Source: Cyanobacteria bacterium REEB67
Lineage (GTDB): Bacteria; Cyanobacteriota; Vampirovibrionia; Obscuribacterales; Obscuribacteraceae
DNA length: 64,000 bases
Direction of reading: 5' to 3'
NCBI GenBank assembly: GCA_018971775.1
Contig: JAGXAB010000008.1
Coordinates: 57,286 to 121,285 of the forward strand
The translations under genes were made by a program, and so were the position numbers. This document shows positions 51,254-61,588 of the stretch, piece after piece. Below the pieces are notes generated by a model. It was not told the DNA's origin. It ran no database searches and saw only the letters and a list, made by a program, of their open reading frames with translations. Within the stretch, counting starts at the first letter, position 1; each line of letters starts with the position of its first letter.

Positions 51254-51943
51254 ATGCACTCGTCAGTTTGTCGCGCCGAAATTTCTCCCGCCGCTTCCAG
51301 GTCGTCCGCCCAGCCGACCATGGGCAATTTGCACTTTCAAAAGAGCAGTGGCTATGAATGTTTCGACCCGGCCCTCGCCAAGTTCGAACAATCGGCGACG
51401 ACGGATTTGCCGCTGCAAGCGGTGATCGTCAACGGACCAATCCGCGTCCAGATGCACACCCGCAAGCATGCCGCCAAAAATGCCGCCGGACGCATCTACA
51501 TCCCCAATCATGTCGCCTCGCCATTACTGGGACAGGAGACCGGCGCTATGCCTGCCTTTGCTGCCAATGTTTCGCTCAGAGAAAAAAGCGAGGTCTCTGC
51601 TGCTCCTTCGGGCAGACGCCGTCAGCTTTTGCCTGCTCCCAAGACGGCCTTTTTGCCGGCTGGCGATCCCTCTGAATTGCGTCAGATCATCCGTGAAAAT
51701 CAACAGAGTCGCAGTCTGCGTATTGAAAACGCCCGCGCCACCGCCCGTCTCAATGCCCTCAGTCTCGCTCAAGCCCGCGCCCTTGCGGAGCGCAAGCAGT
51801 CTCCAGTCCTTTCATTTGCCGCCCGGACACTTGCTTTTGTCGGTGCTGCTGCGCTCGCTCCTTTTACCGCACCGCTAAAATTAGTCAAAAATCGTCTTGG
51901 CGACCTGCTCGGTGATTTGATCGATCGTATGGCTCTGGCCTGA
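51254..51943 (+). CDS. Hypothetical protein with amphipathic C terminus
   Basis: A 229-residue protein, basic and Ala-rich, with no recognised family. Residues about 130-180 form a likely helix or coiled coil (SELRQIIRENQQSRSLRIENARATARLNAL). The C terminus has a moderately hydrophobic stretch (LSFAARTLAFVGAAALAPFTAPLKLV) that could associate with membrane. No signal peptide. ATG 51254 with GAGGT upstream is preferred to ATG 51248, which lies too close to that site. Confidence 0.5.
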   Translation: MHSSVCRAEISPAASRSSAQPTMGNLHFQKSSGYECFDPALAKFEQSATTDLPLQAVIVNGPIRVQMHTRKHAAKNAAGRIYIPNHVASPLLGQETGAMPAFAANVSLREKSEVSAAPSGRRRQLLPAPKTAFLPAGDPSELRQIIRENQQSRSLRIENARATARLNALSLAQARALAERKQSPVLSFAARTLAFVGAAALAPFTAPLKLVKNRLGDLLGDLIDRMALA

Positions 51944-52043
51944 TCTCGATTAAAAAGTCCCTTTCGCGCTAAACTCAGAGCCGGGGCAGTTTGGAAAATC
52001 CGGCAAGTATTTAGATTTATATGCACCTTATGGAGATGCGCAG

Positions 52044-52220
52044 ATGCTCAAAAGCGAAGTGGAAAGAGTAGTAAAGACAATCAATGACGAGACCAAGGCT
52101 GAGTTTACCGAAGCTCAGATGGACGCCCTCAGCCAGATTTTGCTCAAAGTTACTACGATCCAGATCGAAGAAGCCTTTGCCAACAATCGCTCCAGCGGTG
52201 GCGGCGGCGGACGTCGTTAA
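52044..52220 (+). CDS. Small 58-residue helical protein
   Basis: A short ORF missed by length limits: MLKSEVERVVKTINDETKAEF... then a second helix (TEAQMDALSQILLKVTTIQIEEAF) and a Gly-rich basic tail SSGGGGGRR. GGAG lies nine bases before ATG 52044 and a terminator hairpin follows at 52268. The two-helix composition and tail suggest a small adaptor or RNA/DNA-binding peptide; no family is recognised. Confidence 0.6.
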   Translation: MLKSEVERVVKTINDETKAEFTEAQMDALSQILLKVTTIQIEEAFANNRSSGGGGGRR

Positions 52221-52267
52221 GATTGTCCTGAGGGCAGGCAAGTCGCGCTAAAATTGAGAACCCTGAG

Positions 52268-52306
52268 AAAGTCTTCGCCCGGCAAAATGCCTGGTCGGGG
52301 ACTTTT
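52268..52306 (+). terminator. Terminator-like hairpin after the 58-residue gene
   Basis: AAAGTC..CG.CCGGC pairs with GCC.GG.CG..GACTTT, followed by TTTAAAG; 46 bases before the next start codon. Confidence 0.5.
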
Positions 52307-52351
52307 AAAGCGTTTTGTATAGCCAATAAAGACGATTCTGCGAGTATTATC

Positions 52352-53587
52352 ATGTCATCCAAAACCTCAGCTCAGGAAGTCATCAAAGCGGCCAGATCCC
52401 TGGAAGCGGAAACGGTCGAGATGCGTCGTTATTTTCATGAGCATCCCGAGCTCAGTTTTCATGAGAAAGAAACGGCGCGGGTAGTCGAAGATAAGCTCAG
52501 TGCCCTCGGTTACAAAACCACCAAAGGCGTGGGCAAGACCGGCGTTTTAGGTGATCTGAACACCGGCAAAGGGCCCGGGCAGGGCACGGTGACTGTGGCT
52601 ATCCGTGCTGACATGGACGGCCTGCCTGTACAGGAAGTGAATGAGACCAAGTTTGTCTCCAAAAACGAGGGTGTGAGCCATGCCTGCGGGCACGACGGCC
52701 ACATGGCCAGTGCGCTCACCGCCGCTAAATTGATTGCCCAGGGCAAGATAGGCGATCTCTCCGAGCTTGGCGGTAGCATCCGCATGGTCATGCAGCCGGC
52801 CGAAGAATTCGGCGATGAAGAAGGCAAATCCGGCGCTTACCGCATGCTGGAAGACAATGCTTTAGACGGCTGTTCGGCAATTATCGGCTTGCACATGGAC
52901 GCCTCCTTGCCGGCCGGTAAGGTCGGTATCATCCCCGGACCGATCATGGCCGCCGCCGACAGTTTCGTCATCACTATTCTCGGCAAAGGCGGTCACGGCG
53001 CCTATCCCGAAACAGCCATCGATGCCGTCGTGATTGGTGCGCAAGTAGTTCAGGCCATTCAATCGATTGTGTCCCGCCGCATCTCGGCCCTCGATCCGGC
53101 CATCGTCACGATTGGATCTTTTCATAGCTCAAGCACCAGGGGCAATGTCATCTCCGAAAGCGTGCGACTGGAAGGCACCTTCCGCACCTTCAATCAGCAG
53201 GTGCGCGAGCACATCATCGCCGAGCTCGAACGCGCTTGCAGTCTCGCTCGTGTCCTCGGTGGCGATTTTAAAATCGAATATGAGCTCGGTTACCCGACCA
53301 CTGTCAACGATCCGGAAGTGACCGAAATCATGAGGCAGGCGGCCATTGATCTAATCGGTGCAGAAAATGTGATCGCCATCCAGCCCAAGACCTGGAGCGA
53401 AGATTTCTCCATGTTTGCCGAAAAAATTCCTGGTGCTTTTATGTTTCTCGGCGCTGAAATCAAGGGCTCGACCCGCGAGCATCACTCCGCTACTTTTGAC
53501 CTCGATGAAAGCGGCCTTTACATCGGTCCGGCCGTGCTCGCCGAAACGGCGCGCAGGCTCGTCGGCCACTACAAAGCAAAAAAATAG
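52352..53587 (+). CDS. M20-family amidohydrolase (hippurate/N-acyl-amino-acid hydrolase-like)
   Basis: A 411-residue metallopeptidase of the M20D subgroup. Motifs are MRRYFHEHPELSFHE, VAIRADMDGLPVQE (first Asp ligand), SHACGHDGHMA (Cys/His ligands), PAEEFGDEEGKSGAYRMLED and the C-terminal GSTREHHSATFDLDESGL. The enzyme hydrolyses an N-acyl or amide bond of an amino acid derivative. It lies directly upstream of dapC, dapD and dapE. An N-acetyl-diaminopimelate deacetylase role would be expected in the acetylase pathway, but the succinylase genes follow, so its substrate is open. Confidence 0.85.
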   Translation: MSSKTSAQEVIKAARSLEAETVEMRRYFHEHPELSFHEKETARVVEDKLSALGYKTTKGVGKTGVLGDLNTGKGPGQGTVTVAIRADMDGLPVQEVNETKFVSKNEGVSHACGHDGHMASALTAAKLIAQGKIGDLSELGGSIRMVMQPAEEFGDEEGKSGAYRMLEDNALDGCSAIIGLHMDASLPAGKVGIIPGPIMAAADSFVITILGKGGHGAYPETAIDAVVIGAQVVQAIQSIVSRRISALDPAIVTIGSFHSSSTRGNVISESVRLEGTFRTFNQQVREHIIAELERACSLARVLGGDFKIEYELGYPTTVNDPEVTEIMRQAAIDLIGAENVIAIQPKTWSEDFSMFAEKIPGAFMFLGAEIKGSTREHHSATFDLDESGLYIGPAVLAETARRLVGHYKAKK

Positions 53588-53640
53588 TCCCCAGAAAATA
53601 TTCCCCAAAAAACAACCAAAAACTTTGTGAGAAATCAGCC

Positions 53641-54867
53641 TTGAATCCCCGTCTGGCCCAGTTGCAACCCTATCCCTTCGAACGCCTGGCCACGCTTTTA
53701 GCAGGCGTCACGCCCAATCCGGCCAAAAAGCCGATTGCCTGGTCGATCGGCGAGCCCAAGCACGCCGCGCCACCTTTGATCGCCAAAATCATCGAAGCGG
53801 AAATGGGCGGCCTCAGCACTTATCCATTGACGATCGGTGAGGTGGCCCTGCGCGAAGCGATCGTCGACTGGCTCAATGTGCGCTTCAAGCTTCCCGTCGG
53901 CAGTATCGATAAAGACCGGCACGTACTGCCCTGCAACGGTACCCGCGAGGCTCTATTTGCCTTTGCCCAGGCCGTCGTCGATCCGACTCGGGCTGCCGGC
54001 GCTGAGCCGCTCGTGCTCATGCCCAATCCCTTCTATCAGATCTACGAAGGGGCGGCATTTCTGGCCGGGGCAAAGCCCTATTACATGAATGTCGATGGCG
54101 AGACCCTTTCGCCCGATCTCGACCTCGTGCCCGAATCTGTCTGGCAGCAGTGTCAGCTCATCTTCCTCTCCACTCCGGGCAATCCGACCGGGGCGGTAGT
54201 GCCTGGCGAGGCCTTGAAAAAGCTGATTACCCTTTCGGATCGCTTCGACTTTGTCATCGCTTCGGATGAATGTTACTCCGAGCTCTATCCCGACGAAAAT
54301 AACCCGCCTACCGGTCTTTTGCAGGCGGCCGCCGAGCTTGCCGGCGAGAGCGCGCAGCGGGCCGCCGACATTTATAAAAATTGCGTCGTCTTCCACAGTC
54401 TGTCGAAACGCTCCAATCTGCCCGGTATGCGCTCCGGCTTCATCGCCGGCGACGCGGAGATTATGGCCAGATTTAAGCTTTACCGCACTTATCACGGCTG
54501 CGCCATGTCTCCTCCCTTCCAAAAAGCGAGCACGGCGGCCTGGCGCGACGAAGAGCATGTGCGCGCCAATCGCGAGCTTTACCGGCAAAAATTTGCCGCT
54601 GTGCTCGAGATCATCGCGCCGGTTGTCTCGGTAAAAGCGGCCGAGGGTGCCTTTTATCTCTGGCCGCAGACGCCAATCTCGGACACCGAATTTGCTCGCG
54701 GTCTCTTTGAAAAAGAACATCTGACCGTCGTGCCCGGGTCTTATCTTTCGCGCCAGAGCGGCGGAGTAAATCCCGGCACCAACCGCGTCAGGATGGCTCT
54801 AGTAGCACCTCTCGATGAGTGTGTCGAAGGGGCAAAACGTTTTAGAAATTTTGTTGAAGCACTATAA
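53641..54867 (+). CDS. dapC: Succinyldiaminopimelate transaminase
   Basis: A 408-residue fold-type I PLP aminotransferase. [17 protein letters not shown] and [18 protein letters not shown] match the DapC subgroup, [15 protein letters not shown] follows, [11 protein letters not shown] and DECYSELY bind the substrate and [18 protein letters not shown] carries the Schiff-base Lys, and NRVRMAL holds the carboxylate-binding Arg. It should transaminate N-succinyl-2-amino-6-ketopimelate with glutamate. TTG 53641 is the only suitable start. It is followed by dapD and dapE, forming the succinylase branch of lysine/peptidoglycan precursor synthesis. Confidence 0.92.
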   Translation: MNPRLAQLQPYPFERLATLLAGVTPNPAKKPIAWSIGEPKHAAPPLIAKIIEAEMGGLSTYPLTIGEVALREAIVDWLNVRFKLPVGSIDKDRHVLPCNGTREALFAFAQAVVDPTRAAGAEPLVLMPNPFYQIYEGAAFLAGAKPYYMNVDGETLSPDLDLVPESVWQQCQLIFLSTPGNPTGAVVPGEALKKLITLSDRFDFVIASDECYSELYPDENNPPTGLLQAAAELAGESAQRAADIYKNCVVFHSLSKRSNLPGMRSGFIAGDAEIMARFKLYRTYHGCAMSPPFQKASTAAWRDEEHVRANRELYRQKFAAVLEIIAPVVSVKAAEGAFYLWPQTPISDTEFARGLFEKEHLTVVPGSYLSRQSGGVNPGTNRVRMALVAPLDECVEGAKRFRNFVEAL

Positions 54868-54884
54868 AAATGGAGACAACGCAG

Positions 54885-56879
<1,995 letters not shown>

Positions 56880-57404
56880 GTTGCATGTTTGTTTGTTTGT
56901 TTGTTTGCTTGTTTGTCTTTTTGTCTGTTGGTTTGGCGCGAAATTGGCCCATGCCTTCGCGCTAATTGCGAGTGAGCGTTTACGTCGATAGACGATCTTT
57001 AGCCGCTCTTCACAAAGGCTGAAGCGGCCAAAAATTCAACCTCTTGGCAACGATCGCTGCGAGAGAGATTTGTGGCAATGGCGGGATGATGAGCGGCGTT
57101 TCACCCCTGCCAATGTTACGGATATTTCTATACAATTCTTGGTTTGAAAGACAGCGCGCATCTTTGACAACGTATGAGATCTAAACACCTAACTCCTTGA
57201 TTCAGAGATCTATTGCACTCACACCAGAAATAAGACATGCACGCCCGACACCTGCGCCCGTTATTCTCGCTTTGAGAGCGCTGGTATCTTACGTCCGTCG
57301 TTGACCCCTTCTGCTCTGGTGAAAAATGCATGGATAGCTAGCTGCAATAAGACAGCATCTGCTGAATAAGAAGTTGTGCAACCAGTTTTCGATAAGGAAA
57401 AGCC
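56880..57404. other. Intergenic region after the dap operon
   Basis: Apart from the GTTT tract at 56887-56915 and a short run of related T-rich units to about 56935, no gene, terminator or known RNA is recognised. The last ~30 bases hold the AAGG site before ATG 57405. Confidence 0.35.
56887..56915. repeat. (GTTT)n repeat just after the dapE stop
   Basis: Seven GTTT units with one GCTT variant; it begins eight bases after the TAG of dapE. Confidence 0.9.
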
Positions 57405-58637
57405 ATGAGTAAAACTCTGGCCGTGCTTGCCGCTCTGGCTCTGGTCGCTTGTGCGATTGCTTGTGCGGTTTTCTATTTTTTGCCTGATCCCAGTGTCACC
57501 AACGTTCGTTTCAACGAGAGTACGAGCCGGGTGACCGTTCATACCCCCGACGCTTCGCGTCCGGAGAGTTTCATCGTCAGCACATCCAGGCCCGATGGCG
57601 ATTCCGTCGATGACGTCGATATGCGCGACGGTCGCAGCAAACAGTATCTCTACGACGACAAGCACGTCTTGCGTCACGCCAGTGTTTTCTATAAGGGCTT
57701 GATGCCCGGCGCCCACGGTCCTCTGCAATACGAGAAATTTCTCGACGCGGACGGGCATCTGCGCCATGAAGAACACTGGCGCAAGGACGGCTCACTCGAG
57801 ATGGTCGGTCAGCTGATCGACCAGATTTATGTGCGCCGCGCCTTCTACCCGGGCACCTCGCACAATCCCGCAGACTTGGGTGTGGCCACGCAGACGACCT
57901 TCGATCTGAAATGGCACCCTCTCACACAAGTCGATTTCCGTCCGGACCGCACCGTTTCGGCGCAGCACCAGTGGAAGGACTCGGAAGAGACGACCCTGCA
58001 CTTCGCCGGGGACGGCAAGACCGCCATCTTCGTCGAGACCAAAAAGGATTTCGACTACTACCAGGGCTTCTATTACGAGGACGGCTCCGGCCTGCGAGTC
58101 GACGAGACGAATGGGCCTAGCGGCACCATCTATCAGCTCTTCAATCGCGACCACAAGATGACGCGTCGGCTGGTTTTCACCAATACCATGATCGACCAGT
58201 TCACGATTATGGACGGCGAAGGTAGGCCCGAATGGGTTCAGACCTGGGTTGAAGACTGGAGCAGAGAACCAGTCAGCGGTTCTGAGCGTCCGCGCGCTCT
58301 GATCCGCCTCGAGCATCTGCGGCCGGACGGGAAGCTCGATAAACGTTACACCTTGGACCGCACCGGCGCCATCACTGCCGTCACCGTCATGGACTCGACC
58401 GATATCACCGGCCTCGGTGCGAGGCGTGATTACACCGTCGGTGCTTCCGGTTTCGCTACCGACGTATCGACCTACGACGAGCACAATTACGTCAAGTCCA
58501 AGGTGGATCTGACCCCGGCCGATGACGTGCGCTTTGAGTTGCCCGCCTTTGCGCGCGAGCGCTCAACTGCCAACTTGCCGCCTGTCAAAGACGGCTACAA
58601 GCTTTATGGCGATCCGCCGCAGCAAGGACCCTACTGA
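57405..58637 (+). CDS. Exported or membrane-anchored protein, paralogue A
   Basis: A 410-residue protein with an N-terminal hydrophobic segment (residues 4-25) that could be a signal or anchor. The rest is beta-rich, with repeated short units such as PLQYEKFLDADGHLRHEEHWRKDGSLE, YYEDGSGLRVDETNGPSGTIYQLFNRD and RLEHLRPDGKLDKRYTLDRTGAI; these Y-x-x-DG-x-L patterns resemble MORN or YD-repeat-like turns. The next gene encodes a paralogue of the same length and order. No catalytic motif is seen. A surface or periplasmic role is inferred. Confidence 0.6.
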   Translation: MSKTLAVLAALALVACAIACAVFYFLPDPSVTNVRFNESTSRVTVHTPDASRPESFIVSTSRPDGDSVDDVDMRDGRSKQYLYDDKHVLRHASVFYKGLMPGAHGPLQYEKFLDADGHLRHEEHWRKDGSLEMVGQLIDQIYVRRAFYPGTSHNPADLGVATQTTFDLKWHPLTQVDFRPDRTVSAQHQWKDSEETTLHFAGDGKTAIFVETKKDFDYYQGFYYEDGSGLRVDETNGPSGTIYQLFNRDHKMTRRLVFTNTMIDQFTIMDGEGRPEWVQTWVEDWSREPVSGSERPRALIRLEHLRPDGKLDKRYTLDRTGAITAVTVMDSTDITGLGARRDYTVGASGFATDVSTYDEHNYVKSKVDLTPADDVRFELPAFARERSTANLPPVKDGYKLYGDPPQQGPY

Positions 58638-58683
58638 GGCCCGAAGCTGCTGTTGATTCTGCGCGGCTTGATTACAAAAACGC

Positions 58684-58727
58684 CCGCGGACGCCGCTCGC
58701 TTTGCAAAGAGTGAGCCGCGCCCGCGG
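58684..58727. other. GC-rich hairpin between the tandem paralogues
   Basis: CCGCGG, CG and GCTC segments on each side pair around CTTTGCAAAG. The T-run is on the minus strand side, so it is not a typical terminator for the plus-strand gene. Confidence 0.5.
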
Positions 58728-58766
58728 ACTTCGATCAATCGCTCACCCTAACCAAAGAGCAATATC

Positions 58767-60005
58767 ATGAGGAAATCTCTCATACTTGTAGGCATCGTCG
58801 TCGCCGGCGCCCTTGCGTCCGCGGCCGCGATGCTCTATCCCAACGACAACTCCACTGTTTTGCCTGACAATTTTGGCCTCAGTCAGGCCTCCTCCAGGCT
58901 CTACTTGCCGGCTAAGCCGCGCAAGGAAGAGCGCATCCTCAGTCGCGTCAACGCTGACGGCAATACCGTCGACGAGGTGCTGATGCGGGATACCGGTGTC
59001 ACCAAGACGATCATCTATTTCCAGCAGACGAACGTGATCCGTCACGTCATCGCCTACTACAAGGCTGCGCCCGGTCAGGAGCACGGTCCAGTCATGTACG
59101 AAAAGAAGCATGACGAGTCCAACCATCTCTCCTGGGAGCAGCGTTTCCGTCTGGACGGATCGCTGGAAGCGGATGGACAGTTGAATCCCGACGGCAGCTA
59201 TGTGCGTCACCTGTACTACGCCGGTGCTGTACCTTCCGCTGACCGGCGTGCGCTCGTGGTCTCTTCCGAGCAGACTTTCGATAAGTGGTTCCACCCGACC
59301 AGGGTCGTCGACTACCGGCCGGACGGCACCAAGAGCCTCGTCCACACCTGGGGCGATGGTCTCGACGAGATGTTCGACAACTACGCCGCCGACGGTCAGA
59401 CCCTGCTCACGCACGTGAAGACCGGTCGCGGCACGTACTACACCGCCATCTACTATCCCGATGGTCAGAACATCAAGGTCGAGGCCCTCAACACTTACCA
59501 GGGCACGACCTACCAGTGGTATCGGCCGGACCACACCCTGCAGTACAAGCTGACCCTTACGCCCTCGCACGTCGATGCGATCGTCATCGCCGACACGGCC
59601 GGCAAGCCAATTGTCAGGCAGTACTGGTATCGCGACTTCAGCGCTCCCAAGGTCAACGGCGAATATCAGCAGATGATCAGCTACCTGGAGCGCTTCAACA
59701 CCGAAGGTAACATCGATCGTCGCTACGATTACACCGACAGGCTCCTGGTTAGCGTCACTGACTATTACGGTGACACCATTCTCGGTGCGCGCAAGCTGTA
59801 CACGATCGGGATGGACGGCTATCCCACCGCCGTCAAGACTTACGACGAGAACGACAAGGATGACGGCGGCAAGCCGGTGTCGAAGGATGAGCATGTCAGT
59901 TTCATCCCCAACGCCTCCTGGACCCTTCGCCCGGTCCTCGACGTGCCGAAGCTGCCGGACAATGTGAATCTGTACGGCCAGTCGTACATGTTCATGGGTC
60001 GTTGA
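58767..60005 (+). CDS. Exported or membrane-anchored protein, paralogue B
   Basis: A 412-residue protein with a signal-like N terminus (RKSLILVGIVVAGALASAAAML). It matches paralogue A along its length: GNTVDEVLMRDTGVTKTIIYF versus DSVDDVDMRDGRSKQYLYD, GPVMYEKKHDESNHLSWEQRFRLDGSLEADGQL versus the LQYEKFLDADGHLRHEEHWRKDGSLEMVGQL region, and ILGARKLYTIGMDGYPTAVKTYDEND versus LGARRDYTVGASGFATDVSTYDEHN (compared piecewise). The two clearly arose by tandem duplication and then diverged. Function unknown. Confidence 0.62.
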   Translation: MRKSLILVGIVVAGALASAAAMLYPNDNSTVLPDNFGLSQASSRLYLPAKPRKEERILSRVNADGNTVDEVLMRDTGVTKTIIYFQQTNVIRHVIAYYKAAPGQEHGPVMYEKKHDESNHLSWEQRFRLDGSLEADGQLNPDGSYVRHLYYAGAVPSADRRALVVSSEQTFDKWFHPTRVVDYRPDGTKSLVHTWGDGLDEMFDNYAADGQTLLTHVKTGRGTYYTAIYYPDGQNIKVEALNTYQGTTYQWYRPDHTLQYKLTLTPSHVDAIVIADTAGKPIVRQYWYRDFSAPKVNGEYQQMISYLERFNTEGNIDRRYDYTDRLLVSVTDYYGDTILGARKLYTIGMDGYPTAVKTYDENDKDDGGKPVSKDEHVSFIPNASWTLRPVLDVPKLPDNVNLYGQSYMFMGR

Positions 60006-60052
60006 GTCAGCGTCGCTGACCTGGCCCGAGTAAAAATTTTCAAGGACTGAAA

Positions 60053-60850
60053 GTGCATTTCGATCACCAACACCAAATCTCGCGTACCGGCTCCGATGGC
60101 GACAAGCTCGCAGCTCTGCGCCCCTTCGTCGAGCTCCATCCGGAGCTCTTCCAGGCCTACATCGGCCTGGTCGACGAGGCGCTTCTGGTCGAGGAACAGC
60201 TGCGTTCCGCGGCCGAGAGCCAGTACAAAGAGACGATGCTGCGCGCCCAGCGTGCGGCGGATGCGGCCACTGCCGGAGTCTGGGATGTCTATCGCCAGGC
60301 CACCGAGAGCGAAAACCGCCAGTACCGTGAGCGGGCGCGCAGTTTGCAAGTGCAGCTCAACAGAGACATCGACGCGGCCAACCGGCTTTTTCAACAGTCC
60401 GAAAAGCCGGCCCGCCTCGGTGTCAACGAGCGCTTCGCTGCCATCGACAGGCAGCGCACGACGATGCAGTTCGCCGCCGTCGAACTGTCCGCGCCTGCTC
60501 TGATGGCGCGCGCCGAGAGCGAATATCATGCGGCGCGCGCCGCTCTCATCGCTGAAATCGATGCCGCACTGGCACCGGCTCGCGCCGCCTACGACGCCGA
60601 CCTCAAAGCCATGCACGAGCGTTATCAGGCCGACCTGCGCGCTCTCGACAGCGAGCAGAGCGCCTTCGACGCTCCCCACATCGCCGAGCGCAATCGCGCC
60701 ATCGAAGCGATTCGCGCCACCTATGCTCTGGCGTCGAGCCAGGCCTACATGGCTCGGCATCACGCCGTCCAGGCCATCGATCGCCGTGTCCGTCACATGA
60801 AGGACGAACGCCTGGCGCAGATCGAAGCGATTTATCGCCGCTCGTTCTGA
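60053..60850 (+). CDS. Coiled-coil protein
   Basis: A 265-residue protein starting at GTG 60053 with AAGGA upstream. From about residue 40 to the end it is Ala/Arg/Glu/Gln-rich and almost wholly helical, with heptad-like stretches (RAADAATAGVWDVYRQATESENRQYRERARSLQ; ALIAEIDAALAPARAAYDADLKAMHERYQADLRAL). There are no membrane segments. It lies between the paralogue pair and the FCP1-like phosphatase in the same direction with short gaps. A structural or scaffold role is inferred. Confidence 0.55.
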   Translation: MHFDHQHQISRTGSDGDKLAALRPFVELHPELFQAYIGLVDEALLVEEQLRSAAESQYKETMLRAQRAADAATAGVWDVYRQATESENRQYRERARSLQVQLNRDIDAANRLFQQSEKPARLGVNERFAAIDRQRTTMQFAAVELSAPALMARAESEYHAARAALIAEIDAALAPARAAYDADLKAMHERYQADLRALDSEQSAFDAPHIAERNRAIEAIRATYALASSQAYMARHHAVQAIDRRVRHMKDERLAQIEAIYRRSF

Positions 60851-60910
60851 GGTCTTTCAATCTCCAGTGTCCAATCATCAACGCTCCAACCAGGAAAGGA
60901 GGAGCCCAAA

Positions 60911-61501
60911 GTGTCCGACTCTCAAAAGAAAAAGCCGCTTCTCATCCTGGACATGGATGAGACGCTACTCTTCGCCATCGACCTGCAAGACGACGATCCG
61001 AGCAAGCGCACGCCGCTGCCCGGACGTGAAGTCGAATTTCAGGTCGGTGACATCATCGTTTATCTGCGGCCGCATGTGAGGGAGTTTCTCCATCGCACGT
61101 CCGCAGTCTATGACCTGGCTGTCTGGTCTTCGGCCGGCGGCCACTATGTGCGCAGTACGATCTCCTGGCTTTTTGACCGGTTCGAGCTGCCTGCGCCGCT
61201 CTTCGTCTGGAGCTCGAACAAGTGCACCAAGAAGCGCGATAACGAGCTCTATTACCGCGAATACTCTGTCAAAAACCTGAAGAAGGTGGCGAAGCGCGGT
61301 TTTGATCTGCAGCGCATGCTGATCGTCGACGACTCACCGGAAAAGTGTGTCGCCAACTATGGCAATGCCGTCTACATCAAAGAATTCAACGGTGAGCCCG
61401 AGGACGAAGAGTTGCTTCACCTCGCTGCTTATCTCGAGTCGCTGGCCCCGGTACCAAATTTTCGCAGCGTCGAAAAGCGGGGCTGGCGCAGCCGTTTCTA
61501 G
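60911..61501 (+). CDS. FCP1/SCP-like (NLI-interacting factor) HAD phosphatase
   Basis: A 196-residue HAD-superfamily protein. The nucleophile motif is LLILDMDETLLFA (DxDxT: Asp 14, Asp 16, Thr 18). RPHVREFLHRTSAVYDLAVWSSAGGHYVR, VWSSNKCTKKR and RMLIVDDSPEKCVANYGNAVYI are the remaining FCP1-homology blocks. In eukaryotes such enzymes dephosphorylate RNA polymerase II tails or other phosphoproteins; bacterial members are of unknown target. GTG 60911 has AAAGGAGG upstream. The catalytic residues are intact, so a phosphoserine/threonine phosphatase role is likely. Confidence 0.82.
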   Translation: MSDSQKKKPLLILDMDETLLFAIDLQDDDPSKRTPLPGREVEFQVGDIIVYLRPHVREFLHRTSAVYDLAVWSSAGGHYVRSTISWLFDRFELPAPLFVWSSNKCTKKRDNELYYREYSVKNLKKVAKRGFDLQRMLIVDDSPEKCVANYGNAVYIKEFNGEPEDEELLHLAAYLESLAPVPNFRSVEKRGWRSRF

Positions 61502-61588
61502 TCGTAAGTCTGCTCCGGTTTTGTAGCGGAGTGCGGAGTCTAACGCCGTAAAGTCTGTCCCCGGACAGCTAACCGAAAGGCGCCAGTT

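Noticed and set aside
61502..61588. Magnesium (ykoK) riboswitch before mgtE
   Set aside because: The leader is only 87 bases, too short for the known Mg2+ riboswitch classes.
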